64,000 bases of DNA from Gonocerus acuteangulatus (Eukaryota > Arthropoda > Insecta > Hemiptera > Coreidae), in contig OX328123.1 in assembly GCA_946811695.1 (NCBI GenBank), forward strand, positions 152,543,840 to 152,607,839. The letters are read 5' to 3'. Shown here in pieces: positions 43,310 through 54,196 of the stretch (position 1 is the first letter of the stretch; the number at the start of each line of letters is the position of its first letter). The notes below the pieces were generated by a model that did not search any database, had not been told where the DNA came from, and saw only the letters and a program-made list of their open reading frames with translations. Both the position numbers and the translations under genes were made by a program.

Positions 43310-44170
43310 AAGGTCCAGGAAGTCAGGATGCTGTGGAGCAGGAGAGCAGTCTGTGCAGATTTCCGAATTAAGAAGCAAAACGCAATCAAGTCTAGGAACT
43401 CGCTAAGATTGGCTGTTAGATGGCCTAAGTAAGACTTGTTCGGTTGTCAGTATGCTGTGGAGTAGAAGAGCAGTCTGTGCAGATTTCCGAATTAAGAAGC
43501 AAAACGCAATCAAGTCTAGGAACTCGCGACGATTGGCTGTTAGATGGCCTAAGTAAGACTTGTTCGGTTGTCAGTATGCTGTGGAGTAGAAGAGCAGTCT
43601 GTGCAGATTTCCGAATTAAGAAGCAAAACGCAATCTAGTCTAGGAACTCGCGACGATTGGCTGTTAGATGGCCTAAGTAAGACTTGTTCGGTTGTCAGGA
43701 TGCTGTGGAGTAGAAGAGCAGTCTGTGCAGATTTCCGAATTAAGAAGCAAAACGTAATCAAGTCTAGGAACTCGCGACGATTTGCTGTTAGATGGCCTAA
43801 GAAAGACTTGTTCGGTTGTCAGTATGCTGTGGTGCAGGAGAGCAGTCTGTGCAGATCTCCGAATTAAGAAGCAAAACGCAATCAAGTCTAGGAACTCGCT
43901 ACGATTGGCTGTTAGATGGCCTAAGTAAAGACTTGTTCGGTTGTCAGTATGCTGTGGAGCAGGAGAGCAGATCTCCGAATTATGGAGCGAAACGCAGTCA
44001 AGTCCAGGAACTCACTATGATTGGCGGTTAAATGTCATATATAAGGCTTGTTCAGGGGGTCAGGATGCTTTAGTCCAGGAAAGCAGGCTTTGCAGATCTC
44101 CGAATTATGGAGAAAAACGCAGTCAAGTCTAGGAACTCACTATGAGTGGAGGTTAGATGGCTGAAGTCAA
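43310..44170. repeat. 124-bp tandem repeat, about seven units
   Basis: Units share GTCAGTATGCTGTGGAG, AGCAGTCTGTGCAGAT and GTCTAGGAACTCGC. Starts at 43444 and 43568 give the 124-bp period. Units decay towards 44170. The overlapping ORFs on both strands are repeat artefacts. 44171-44690 has no gene. Confidence 0.9.
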
Positions 44171-44690
44171 ACAATTTTAAGAATGACCTTAAGCTCCAGA
44201 AGTCCAGGAACACGGGTCAGAGAGTACAACCATCATAATGCAGGGGGGGGGGAAGTCGATTCATCATGAAATTACTGAGATCTCTGGACTGAAACAAATT
44301 ATCGGGTTGGGGACGAACTCATCACAATCCTTGTGTTGATAAAGAGCAGTGAATTCGCCTTCATTTCGGATACATTTATGAGAGCAGTTTCGAGTATCGT
44401 GTGCTTATTATATTGATGGGCATGTATCTCATTGTCGATCGATATAAAAGTACAGCAGTAATATTTCATTACGAAATATTTGGAATTTTCCTTGTTTTTT
44501 CTTATTTACCATTCCATGTTTATCATCCAACAAAAAGTACCTTTTATTATAAATATTTAAATTAAAATATGAGTTATATTTGTTTTTCTATCATCTGCAC
44601 ACTATAATAAATAAAGTTATGAAAAATGTGATGCGCTAAATTTTCCCAGAAGTATATTTATATATTCATTTAAGCTTTTAAGAGAATTTA

Positions 44691-44850
44691 TTACTTCAAC
44701 GCAAAGCTCATATTTGTGAGAATAATCAATTCGTCTAATTCCTTCCTCCAGAGGTGGCATTGGAATAGAATGTGTTTTATAAGGAAAGTTTCATCGCATG
44801 TTGGATATGTTGGCGGCTGTTCGCAGCACTTCATTGGACAGTTTTGTGTG
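44691..44850 (-). pseudogene. LINE C-terminal relic
   Basis: Minus-strand codons T-Y-P-T-C-D-E-T-F-L-I-K-H-I-L-F-Q-C-H resemble the cysteine region at the end of LINE ORF2, compare C-N-R-I-L-T-I-K-H-I-L-T-V-C near 23430. The rest is lost. 44860-45480 holds nothing recognisable. Confidence 0.6.
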
Positions 44851-45490
44851 TCTCTGCTTATCATTCGGGCTCTACTCGAGTTTAGAAGTATAAATAGAGC
44901 GAAATCAAGTGTGTAAAGGAGAATAATGAAATGAGGAAGGAGAGGACAGAAGGCTGAATAAAAGATGAGTAGAATGGGAAAGGCATAAGAGTGCCAAGGC
45001 TCCCATGAATTACAACCAAAGGAACGGAAACCCAATCGCTATTTTGGAATTCTGAATCGCAGCAGCCGAATGCAGAAGGTTTCAACCCCTCACGCCCCCC
45101 CCTCACATCTCGAATGTAATTTCAAATTCAAATCGAATAAACCATTAGGGGGAAGTTCCTTAGACTTTTGTTGAACTCGTATTGATAATGTATTCTATTT
45201 GATAAGGTTATAGCAATGAAGTTCTCTTCTGATCCAATCTCATCCCTCAATGACTCCAGGTAGAATTCATTTTGTTTTCTACATTTCAATGACACAAAAT
45301 CAAGCTATAACTGATTTCAAATCATACACTAAAAACTAAGCCACAAAGGCTATACTAAAAAAGTTTTCTTTAAGGCATGTTGGTGCATAGTTTACGCAAC
45401 ACTATATAGTAATGTGCTTATTAATAATGACGGAACTTTGCTTTCTTGCAAGTAAGCAAAAATAGTGTATGAAGGTAGAGATTGTCGGGT

Positions 45491-46130
45491 TTCGGTCATT
45501 ACTTCTTAATAAAACTACATTTTACAAGTGAAAATGGTTTCATTGTTGCCGACGTTTCGGCTTGAAATTCAAGCCTTCATCAAGGTTGTAAAAACAAGCA
45601 GGACAGATTTAATACTAACATATATATACATATATGTATGTATGTATATATAAAACATAAAAACATAATATATATCTAGAAAAACAATATGCTATAGCAG
45701 CGCTTAGATAAGAGGGACATGGGCACAGATATAAGAATAACAAGATAGGCTTACCGATGAGAAGATTGAGAACTATGCCTCACGGATACGGGATCATTTC
45801 TGACTGTTGATACAATGAAACTTAGGGGAAAGGAGTTGGTGAGGGGGGGGGGGGTTCTTGACCACAAAATGAGTTTGGGGCTACAGTAGGGATGAAAGAA
45901 AGAGGGGCATCTTAAAGTCAGATGCCATAAAATTTTGTGTTAATGGAAGGGAGGCAGGTATGAAGGGCTTGTAAGCGGTATATGGTTTTTACCTACTCCA
46001 AAATCTTCCATTTATTTAAAACGTCTTCTTAAAACCCTATACCGCCTATTTCAAGCCGAAAAGTTGGCAACAATAAAACCATTTTCACTTGAAAAATGAA
46101 GTTTTATTAAGAAGTAATGATCGAACCCCC
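45491..46130. mobile_element. Penelope-like remnant with hammerhead-like motif
   Basis: Inverted segments at 45491-45570 and 46048-46130 share TTACTTCTTAATAAAACT and CAAGCCGAAA. On the minus strand 45551-45585 has a hammerhead-type arrangement: a TTGATGA core, a 7-8-bp stem II (GGCTTGA with TCAAGCC), then GAAAC and GTC. Such motifs occur in the terminal repeats of Penelope-like elements. The first core base differs from consensus, and the second copy (46049-46080) is more decayed. Confidence 0.55.
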
Positions 46131-47367
46131 ACAATCCCTACCTTCGCATCATCAACGGTCAACGATCACCCCTCAAAAAATAGCGTATATTCCTGTAAAT
46201 TAGTACTTTCTTTTCAAGTGTGCACCTTCAGGTCCACCTCCACAGCCTTGGCTTAGCAGACTGAGACGTTTGCCCTCTATGTTCAACCGGAAGGATGGAG
46301 GGAAGTCACCTCCTCGTCTGTCCCAAACACATCCATCTTCCTGACCTCACAACACGATAATGGGCGACAAATCGCTCAACCGCCACCGACGGGCGTTGGA
46401 TAAAATAAAAATAATAAATAAATGTCACTTATCACAAGACATCAGACTCATTATTTAGGCGTTACAGATACATTACCAATTTTACCCACCAACAAGGAAA
46501 AAACTCTTTGTCCAAGGTGTCTCACAGATTTCGGCAATAGCCATTTCAATGTACCTGATGAACACATGTGGTAATGTGATATATGATACAATATGAGGTT
46601 TCTGTGCTCATGGCCTCCCAACTTCAGCCTCAATTTAAGCCAGAGGAACGATCAGATGATGTTGAAAGGGGCCTACACAAGCTACCTTCTGCTCCGACCA
46701 TTGCTTGGAGAGCCTCTTCTAATGTCACGTATGCGTCATTCTGACGTTAATCGAGTGTAAAGTTGGGAGGCCAAGGAATCAGACCCATAATAATCAATCA
46801 TACTACAAAATCTATTTATATACAGATTGAAATAAAGATTTGAGAAATCAAACCAAAGGTTGACACGCCTTAAATCCAACACAAAAACATAAATTAATTA
46901 TCAAAACACATTAACCCCCAACTAGCATCAAATTTCGCTGGTTGTTGTAAAACAAAATATTCACCGGCTAGGGTCAAATTATTAAGTCAGCCCCAACTCT
47001 AAGTATTTAGGAAAATCCACACATCTAACGAAACACTTTGCAATTTTTAAGACTCGTCCGTTATGGGAATGTTTTACTCCTCATTTCGGACGAAAAGGGC
47101 CACAATTAAGGCCACTCTCGTGTACACTTACACACACCCAGACATATTCACACCAGCAGGCGCAAACGCAAACAACCATATAAATATTTTACCTCCAAGT
47201 AGTTTAGGATTGTTGAGGAATATTTCGGTCATCAATGTAACCTCATTAGCCGCATTCCTTAAAAATGTCCTAACATAATGCTTGTTTTGCCACAAGTTCA
47301 GCAATTTTACAATTTTAACATCAGATAAGATAAGCGGCTTAGGGTAGCGAGGTTCGGAACTTATATA
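46131..47367. other. no recognisable gene
   Basis: Scattered short ORFs only (for example 47063-47278), without motifs. A GCAGACTGAGACGTTTGCCC stretch near 46256 and a region rich in CA follow. Nothing is assigned. Confidence 0.4.
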
Positions 47368-48636
47368 CGTAGTAAGGTCCAAAAGCTTACAGCCTGGGAT
47401 AGAAGGAAAGGTGAAAGAAAAAAACTGGTTTTACTGTTTTTCAATACATTCTCCTCTAAGTTCAACACACTTAATACAACGCTTTGGCAACATTTCTATA
47501 CCATGAAAAAAATCATTTTCTTCTTTGTTAAAAAAATGTTGTTCCACTGCTGCTTGGAGCTTTTCGTCGGTGTTAAATCGCCTTCCACGAAGGTCAGATT
47601 TTAACTTTGAGAAAAGGTAGAAATCGCTAGGGGCCAAGTCTGGGCTGTAGGGTGGATGAGAGATTTCTTGGAATCCACAGTCCTTCACAGCGGCCTTGGA
47701 AATCAATGCTGTGTGGACAGAGGCATTGTCGTGAAGGAGGCGGGCACCTCTGCTTAACTTCCCTCGCCTCTTCTCTTTAATGGCGTCTCGTAACCGGTGA
47801 TGTAGGGCTGCATAATACTCACCATTCATCGTGGTATTCCTTTCTTTAAAATCTATCAGTTGTATTCCTTTACAGCCCCAAAAAATTGTGGCCTTTACCT
47901 TTTTTGTTGACTGCGTGACTTTTGCCTTTAAAGGAGGCGCTTCTCCTGGTCTTCTCCATTCCATGGACTCTCTTTTGCTGATTGGGTCATAATATAGAAC
48001 CATCGTCTCATCCCCAGTTACAATTGAATCCAAAAAATTCCTTGGGTCGGCATTATACTCGCGTAAAAATTCATTCCAGCAGTGAACTCGTTCCTGTTTT
48101 TGAGCAGCTGAAAGAATTTTTGGAACCCATCTTGCACTAACCTTGTTCATATGCAAATGTTCTTTGATGATCCTCAAAACACTTGTTTTTGAAAGCCCTA
48201 ACCTCGCTGCTATTTCCTTAGTTTTTAGTCGCCGGTCAGACAGCAATTCAGATTCCACAAGTTGGATTGTTTCAGAAGTGACAGCTTCCAATGGGCGACC
48301 GGGATGTGGGTCATCTTCTAGACTTTCTCTCCCTAACTTAAATAATTTTGCCCATTCTTTCACTGTGGAATACGAGGAGGTGGATTGCCCGTATACACAA
48401 TCCAAGCGCTCTTTAATTTGCGCAGGAGTAACACCCTCTTTACAAAAGAATTTAATTACCGCACGGTACTCGAGTTTGAACATTGTAAAAATGGGGAGTT
48501 TCCTTCAAGGCTGGACACGGACTGAGAAGACTGAGGAAGTGCGGGCGATGGGTAAGGACCTGCATAGGCGTGCAGGTCCCGGCACGTTTGAAGGAGGGGA
48601 AGCAGGACATGCCGAAAACTTATGGACCTTACTACG
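47368..48636. mobile_element. complete mariner element with TA duplication
   Basis: 1,269 bp. The left end CGTAGTAAGGTCCAAAAG and the right end (reverse complement CGTAGTAAGGTCCATAAG) form imperfect inverted repeats of about 28 bp, flanked by TA at 47366-47367 and 48637-48638. The single gene is intact. Confidence 0.93.
47431..48483 (-). CDS. mariner transposase, intact
   Basis: 350 aa, full length for mariner. An N-terminal paired helix-turn-helix region (residues about 1-110) includes the GRP-like linker P-H-P-G-R-P. W-V-P-K-I-L-S near 119 is the mariner signature WVPHELS. Catalytic triad: D in T-G-D-E-T (about 157), D in L-L-H-D-N-A-S-V-H (about 251) and D in Y-S-P-D-L-A-P-S-D-F. There are 34 residues between the last two Asp, hence DD34D. 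It cuts and pastes the element into TA. No stop or frameshift was found, and both ends are present, so this copy could be active. The gene lies centrally with about 60 bp to one end and 150 bp to the other. Confidence 0.96.
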   Translation of the reverse strand: MFKLEYRAVIKFFCKEGVTPAQIKERLDCVYGQSTSSYSTVKEWAKLFKLGRESLEDDPHPGRPLEAVTSETIQLVESELLSDRRLKTKEIAARLGLSKTSVLRIIKEHLHMNKVSARWVPKILSAAQKQERVHCWNEFLREYNADPRNFLDSIVTGDETMVLYYDPISKRESMEWRRPGEAPPLKAKVTQSTKKVKATIFWGCKGIQLIDFKERNTTMNGEYYAALHHRLRDAIKEKRRGKLSRGARLLHDNASVHTALISKAAVKDCGFQEISHPPYSPDLAPSDFYLFSKLKSDLRGRRFNTDEKLQAAVEQHFFNKEENDFFHGIEMLPKRCIKCVELRGECIEKQ

Positions 48637-48638
48637 TA

Positions 48639-49803
48639 TGAGACCTGTAGTGTAAGGCTGCCGTAAAAAGTTGGTAGGAGAGTTGACTTGTTGGATCGAG
48701 GAGACATTTCGGTTCTTTATTACTTACATGGACTAGTGTTTAACACAATTATTGACTAAACAAAGATTTAAATTATAAATTATTCAGAACAATTAATTAT
48801 GGATTTTAAAACAGTACGACGCGGAGAGGGGTCCCCCAAGATTAATAAAACTAAAACTCCGAAAAACGTAAGGTAAAAACAAATAAATAATATATATGAA
48901 ATTTCAATTCGATATTCATTATTTTATTATATTCATTTCATAACATAAAGAGGAAACGAAGAAATACAAGGAAAATTGATAAACTGCTGATAAGGGAAAT
49001 TGGCTCATAGGAACTGCGCCATCTTAGCGCGGTTCCGCTCATATCTGTAGTGCTATTAGTACACGGATAATATCAGATATGAGTGGGGTTTCTACTTTCG
49101 TGAAAAATATAAAACAAGATCTCGAAAAGAAAATAGATTTAAGGTTCCACAACAGAAAACTGCCAGTATCATAAGCAACTCTCTCGCATCCTCGCAAAAA
49201 AAAACAAAAAAAAAAAAAAAAAAAAACGTGAATATGCAGATGTTTTTCGATTTAATATGACTTCTTACGAAGATATGCGCGGAAACAATGGCTAACTCCC
49301 TAGTAATTTCCAATCGTAGCTGCGCTCTGAAAGATGCGGCCAGGTCTACATATATGCTGAGGGGCAGGTTCGCTCTGAATTTGCTGAATGACGTCCGTTA
49401 TTACTGGCTCGTTCTTGTCACAATCTTTCGTTTGATTTCTCTACTAAATATTACAATCATGATCTTCAGGTGTCATGGGAATTTACTGAGACGATTTCTT
49501 GTAGAATTTCGGCATTCTTCGTTTTTGTGCCTTAAGTTACCTTGAAGACTATTCTTGTCAATCCATTCATTCGTGTGTTTGCTTTTAGTTTGAATCAATC
49601 CTCTTTTCAACAATTTTTAGCCTGTAAGTAGTAGTTATAAGTTCCGCTTTATAGATTAGTTAATAATCAGGGTAATAAAATCACGCTTGTTTCCGCAAAA
49701 TAATTTGACGCACTGTACACAAAAAAAAAATCTATTCACTTTTTTGGATATGCGTGGCGTAGGCCAATAAGAGCTAGTATTTCTTTCTTTTTATCTTGTA
49801 ATA
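48639..49803. other. no gene; short R3 terminus copy
   Basis: A copy of AGGAACTGCG-CATCTTAGCGCGGTTCC lies at about 49010-49037, followed by a hairpin around CTCATATCTG. The rest is featureless, with an A-rich run near 49195-49226. Confidence 0.5.
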
Positions 49804-50039
49804 CTGTGAAACCTCTCTATAGCGTACAACTCTCGGAGAACCAAAGTTGTCCGCTATAGAGAGGTGTCCACTATAAAAAGGGGTTGGTCGAGATGGCTAC
49901 GTACCGAATTTGTACATTTAATTCATGTTTTAATTAACCATTTAATAATTACCCATCAAAAGTTTTTTTTAAGTATATAGAAAGATGTTCAATAAGTATA
50001 AACTTATAAAAAAAAAATAATTAAAAATATTTTTAGCCG

Positions 50040-50345
50040 TATATCCAAAGAGTAATGATGGAAGCTTGGGTTCCTTCTGAGTAACTGTTTCCGCATTCCC
50101 CGATGCCGATTCTCCACAAATGGCTCTAAATGAAATTTTGTACCTGCCACGAAATTTTTCCAGCCACTCCCATTGGAAGCTTCAAATTCAGAATAGCCCA
50201 ACTTTCCAGCTATCTCTAGTGCTTTTGCCTGTTTTCTTTATCTTAAAAAACTCGGCAACTTTACGCACACCACATTTTTCGCGATTAGAAAATGTTATCA
50301 TGTCAATTTGTTCTTTAAGTGTCAGAGATTTTCAATTAGACATAT
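50040..50345 (-). pseudogene. N-terminal part of a pogo-like transposase, broken
   Basis: Minus-strand reading frames give L-T-L-K-E-Q-I-D-M-I then K-C-G-V-R-K-V-A-E-F-F-K-I-K-K-T, a pipsqueak-type helix-turn-helix. After a frameshift there is G-Y-S-E-F-E-A-S-N-G and L-E-K-F, the second CENP-B-like DNA-binding domain. The DDE catalytic region is missing, so it is non-functional. Confidence 0.75.
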
Positions 50346-50752
50346 TGAAGAGAAAGTACTATATTTACTCAACAAGAGCTAAAAACCAACTGAAAATTAA
50401 AGAGAGGGAATGTGAACGGAATGAGAGTTTTGGAATATTCCCGGAACCGTGATACCGCGTAGGCAAAACAATAGTAATCTGCCTGCGGGAAAGTCATATG
50501 CTTCTGCTGAAAAGGGAGGGGTTCCTCTTGTGAAATTCCTAGGAAGATATTACTAGTCACTATTCTGTATATATATATATATATATATATCTTATTCTTA
50601 CAAAGAGTTTGTTATTGTTAAAGCATTTCACTGGAGACCTACACCGATAGGAACGCTTCCGTAATAAGGAGGTAAAAAATCAGGTTTCTCTGTCCGTGTC
50701 CGTTGTACAGAGGTGTCCGCAATGTAGAGGTTTATTTTACCTATAGAAAAAT

Positions 50753-51160
50753 TCTGGACTGTGAGAAAATGTCCGTTAATAGAGGTGTCCGCTGTAGGGA
50801 GGTGTCCGTTAAGGGAGGTGTCCGCTGTAGGAAGGTGTCCACTGTAGGGAGGTGTCCGCTGTAGGGAGATGTCCGTTAAGGGAGGTTTCCGCTGTAGGGA
50901 GGTGTCCGTTAAGGGAGGTGTCCGCTGTAGGGAGGTGTCCGCTGTAGGGAGGTGTCCGCTGTAGGGAGGTGTCCGCTGTAGGGACGTGTCCGTTAAGGGA
51001 GGTGTCCGCTGTAGGGAGGTGTCCGCTGTAGGGAGGTGTCCGCTGTAGGGAGGTGTCCGCTTTAGGGAGGTGTCCGCTGTAGGGAGGTGTCCACTGTAGG
51101 GAGGTGTCCGCTGAAGGGAGGTGTCCGCTGAAGGGAGGTGTCCGTTAAGGGAGGTTTCAC
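50753..51160. repeat. 17-bp minisatellite (GGTGTCCGCTGTAGGGA)
   Basis: About 24 units of 16-17 bp, alternating CGCTGTAGGGA and CGTTAAGGGA forms. The words match the terminal repeat of the enclosing pogo-like element. Confidence 0.93.
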
Positions 51161-51479
51161 TGTACTTTATTTTCTATAATCCTTACATGTTTGGTAGTTG
51201 GAATGCCACTTCTTAAGGTAGAATTAGAATTTAAACAATAAATAGGTTTATACGTCAACAAATTAATATCATTTGTCACATTATTGACCCCGAAGAGACC
51301 ACAAAACATTTAATGCATATATGAAATGAATTAGTACAAGAATTACTAATTAATTTTTTTTTTAATGCCCTTGCAACACATACATATAAAAAAGTAAATA
51401 TCCTTAATTAAGTAATGCCACAAATGTTGGAGATTAAAAACAAACAAAATATTCTGTGCTGAAATTTGGATAGAGACTA

Positions 51480-51985
51480 TTCGGAAGCTTATTAAATTCT
51501 CTAAAATTAATGTTCTGAAAATTTTGTCGATTAGTCGATGTCAATCGGATAAATACGTGCTTAAAACATTAAATGTGGTTGTTTTGTTCTTTTGAACGGG
51601 GTTTCGTAGTTATACCATATATAGGGTATAGCTATACCATGGTATAGCTTAATTTTCAATTCCTTGTTTTTTTGTTTTAAATTGAATTTCTTTTTAGAAC
51701 TAGTATTATAGTAGAAGAAGTCAAGAAAATTATAAAAATGTTGATATTATTGAATACATTGAAATAAGAATTTCATTTCTGTAGCAGTGGGGCCTGGCCA
51801 ACCCAGCTGTAGGGTGTTCCACGTAAAAGGTACACTGGCCCTTTGTCATCGGTCATAAAACTTTTTAAGAAAGGTCGACCATGTAATAAGTGTTTCTATT
51901 TCATTCTTTCCAAATGACACAAGGGATAAGAACGGAACCTCGCTAAGATGACGCAGTTCCTGCGAATCGGACTTTTTGTCCTCCA
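51480..51985 (-). repeat. dispersed repeat R3, partial copy
   Basis: Reverse-orientation match to 24170-24250 and to the terminus GGAACCTCGCTAAGATGACG at 51940-51960, as at 60-524. It includes a TATACCATATATAGGGTATA palindrome near 51613. Confidence 0.6.
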
Positions 51986-52244
51986 TTTTATCTGGCCAAT
52001 TTCAGTTGTCAGAGTTAGTCTACATCGGTAGTTTAGGTGGAACCTCATCTTTGTCACGATATGAGGTTTTTATTTGAGGAGTTGAATTTTAAAACGTCTT
52101 TTGTCCATTTTGAAGACGTTTTGGAAAATCATAATAATGTCACGATGGTCAAGAAATGCAAACAATCTTTCCAATTTTTTTTTCATTTAAATAATTTTGT
52201 TGAATTCTAGAATGCTATTATATCAAAAAATAAAAATATGTATA

Positions 52245-52337
<93 letters not shown>

Positions 52338-54184
52338 ATAACACACATAATATTTTTTAAGTTATTTTACATTTTATTTTGGACAACAAATTTGAAACTC
52401 AAAACTGGAAAAGAGAAGTTTTGATTGAAAAGTGCGTCCGTAAAAAAATAAAACAGACACAAAACGTTCTAATTTATTGTGCCACTAATATGACTTCCGG
52501 AAGGCTAAAAATTTGCATGACTCAGTATTTTTAGGTTACCTTTCAAATTGTCAAACTCCGAAGTCGATATCGCTGGGAGCACTTTTCGCCATCTTATCAA
52601 TAGTCACCATCTTATCTTCATAGCCTTTACAGTAATCAGAAATTATGCAGGATAAATGCTCTATATGAACGGTGTAAAGTCCCTCTCATGGTTCCCCTTT
52701 CCTGACCATCTTCTGATTCCTCCAACATCTTGCTAGATGTTCAGTAGATCGGGATTAATGATTGAATATAAGCGTTCACTGTAGCTTTCTTATTTTTGAA
52801 ATGACAGGACTCTTGGTGTCCTCCTCCGGCATACATTGACAAAGCACGGCGCTTGGTTCACTAGTTACAAAAACCTTTCTATAAAGTAATCATAGCACTG
52901 AAATCAACACCTCCTTCTGCTACACCAACTCTCAACACCTTAAAAATCTCCTGTCAGCTGAAATACCTCCAATTAGCTGAAATATCTTCCATCAACTGAA
53001 ATACCTTCATCAGCTGAAGTGTTTTTACAAATTCTCTATTTTTTTTTTTTTTTTTTTTTTGCCGCATTTTCGTTTCACTCCCACGTAAAGCATTGGGATT
53101 GACAGTGCACGGCTAAAACATGTCTCGACTTAAAATATACCATACAAATAGATTTTTTGATTGTCTATGACTTATTGTTGTGTTATTAATTAAAAATATT
53201 TGAAATGATTAAATCTTTTACCAGTATTTTATTACGTATATAAACCCCTACGTACGTAAATTAATAAAGAAATAAACTCTGCCAGACGACAAGGAGGTGT
53301 TCTTATCTCACTGAAGAAAAAATCCAAGAAAGAGATATAAAAGAATTAAAACTATTTGGTTTTATAGGTACCAGATGAAATTGTTACGATATAAGTTTAT
53401 GCAAGTTTATGCCCACCCTTAAAGCAGCTCTGTAATTAAGCCGAATGGTTGTAGCTCCATGATAAGAGCAATAAAACAATTCATAGCTCTTTTTATGTTC
53501 CACATTATCTTGCGTTTCAACCACGAGAAGTCATCATCAGGGAAAGGGCAAACTTCCCAGTCTTCATTATCATGCACCTGAGAAGGAAGCACAGAGAAAT
53601 AAAAAACTTATACAACGGATAAAATTTATCTTCATAAATTATATTGTCATTTTACAGGATTTAATTGCCTAAATATCCCTTTTTTCTAAGATATAATCGA
53701 TAGCCGCTTCACATCCTTCCATAGTAAATTAATCAATCATCCTAATCCTATAGCCCAATCCTTATCCAGCATCAATCATCCTTCCTCTCCGCCAAGAGGT
53801 CTTAATAGGAAGTGGCCACGAGACTTACTTAGCCAGTGAGTGAAGTGTTGTGGGCTGAACCAAAAACAATTATTCGTGGAGTGATCAAAGAAATTATAAT
53901 TGTATAAATTGAGAGTGGTATCGATGGATATTTTCTCTCCTCATGATATAAATACCCAAGTCTCATTCGCCTCCTCCTTGCTAGTCACAGGCTGGATGTC
54001 ATGTGGCTGGATGGCGTAAGGTAAACTCCAGGTCATCCTAGAATCCTCCCTAAACTAGGAAGGTATTCGGCTGACAACAGGGGACACCTGATGCTTGAGC
54101 AAGTAACGTGTATCAAATTACGTAATGCAATTGAATTGTAGATTGTAATTTTTATGAAAATAAAAATATATATCTACTATCTAT
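51986..54184. other. no recognisable gene
   Basis: Contains an (AT)n tract at about 52246-52335 and a T20-type run near 53040-53060. Short tandem copies of TCAGCTGAAATACCT lie near 52955-53030. No coding region. Confidence 0.5.
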
Positions 54185-54196
54185 TTGTCAAATACC

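Larger units (their letters stand above)
49804..51162. mobile_element. pogo/Tigger-like element, degenerate, with minisatellite
   Basis: The left end CTGTGAAACCTCTCTATAGC and the right end (reverse complement CAGTGAAACCTCCCTTAACG) match, flanked by TA at 49802-49803 and 51163-51164. The right half is a minisatellite made of the same words found in the terminal repeat. Confidence 0.82.

Noticed and set aside
43444..44132. Overlapping ORFs with S-V-C-C-G repeats
   Set aside because: They arise from the 124-bp tandem repeat, appear on both strands and do not span unit borders consistently.
48143..48707. ORFs opposite and upstream of the mariner transposase
   Set aside because: They are antisense shadows of the transposase and of its terminal region.
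50120..50452. 110-codon plus-strand ORF
   Set aside because: It is antisense to recognisable pogo-type transposase codons on the minus strand.
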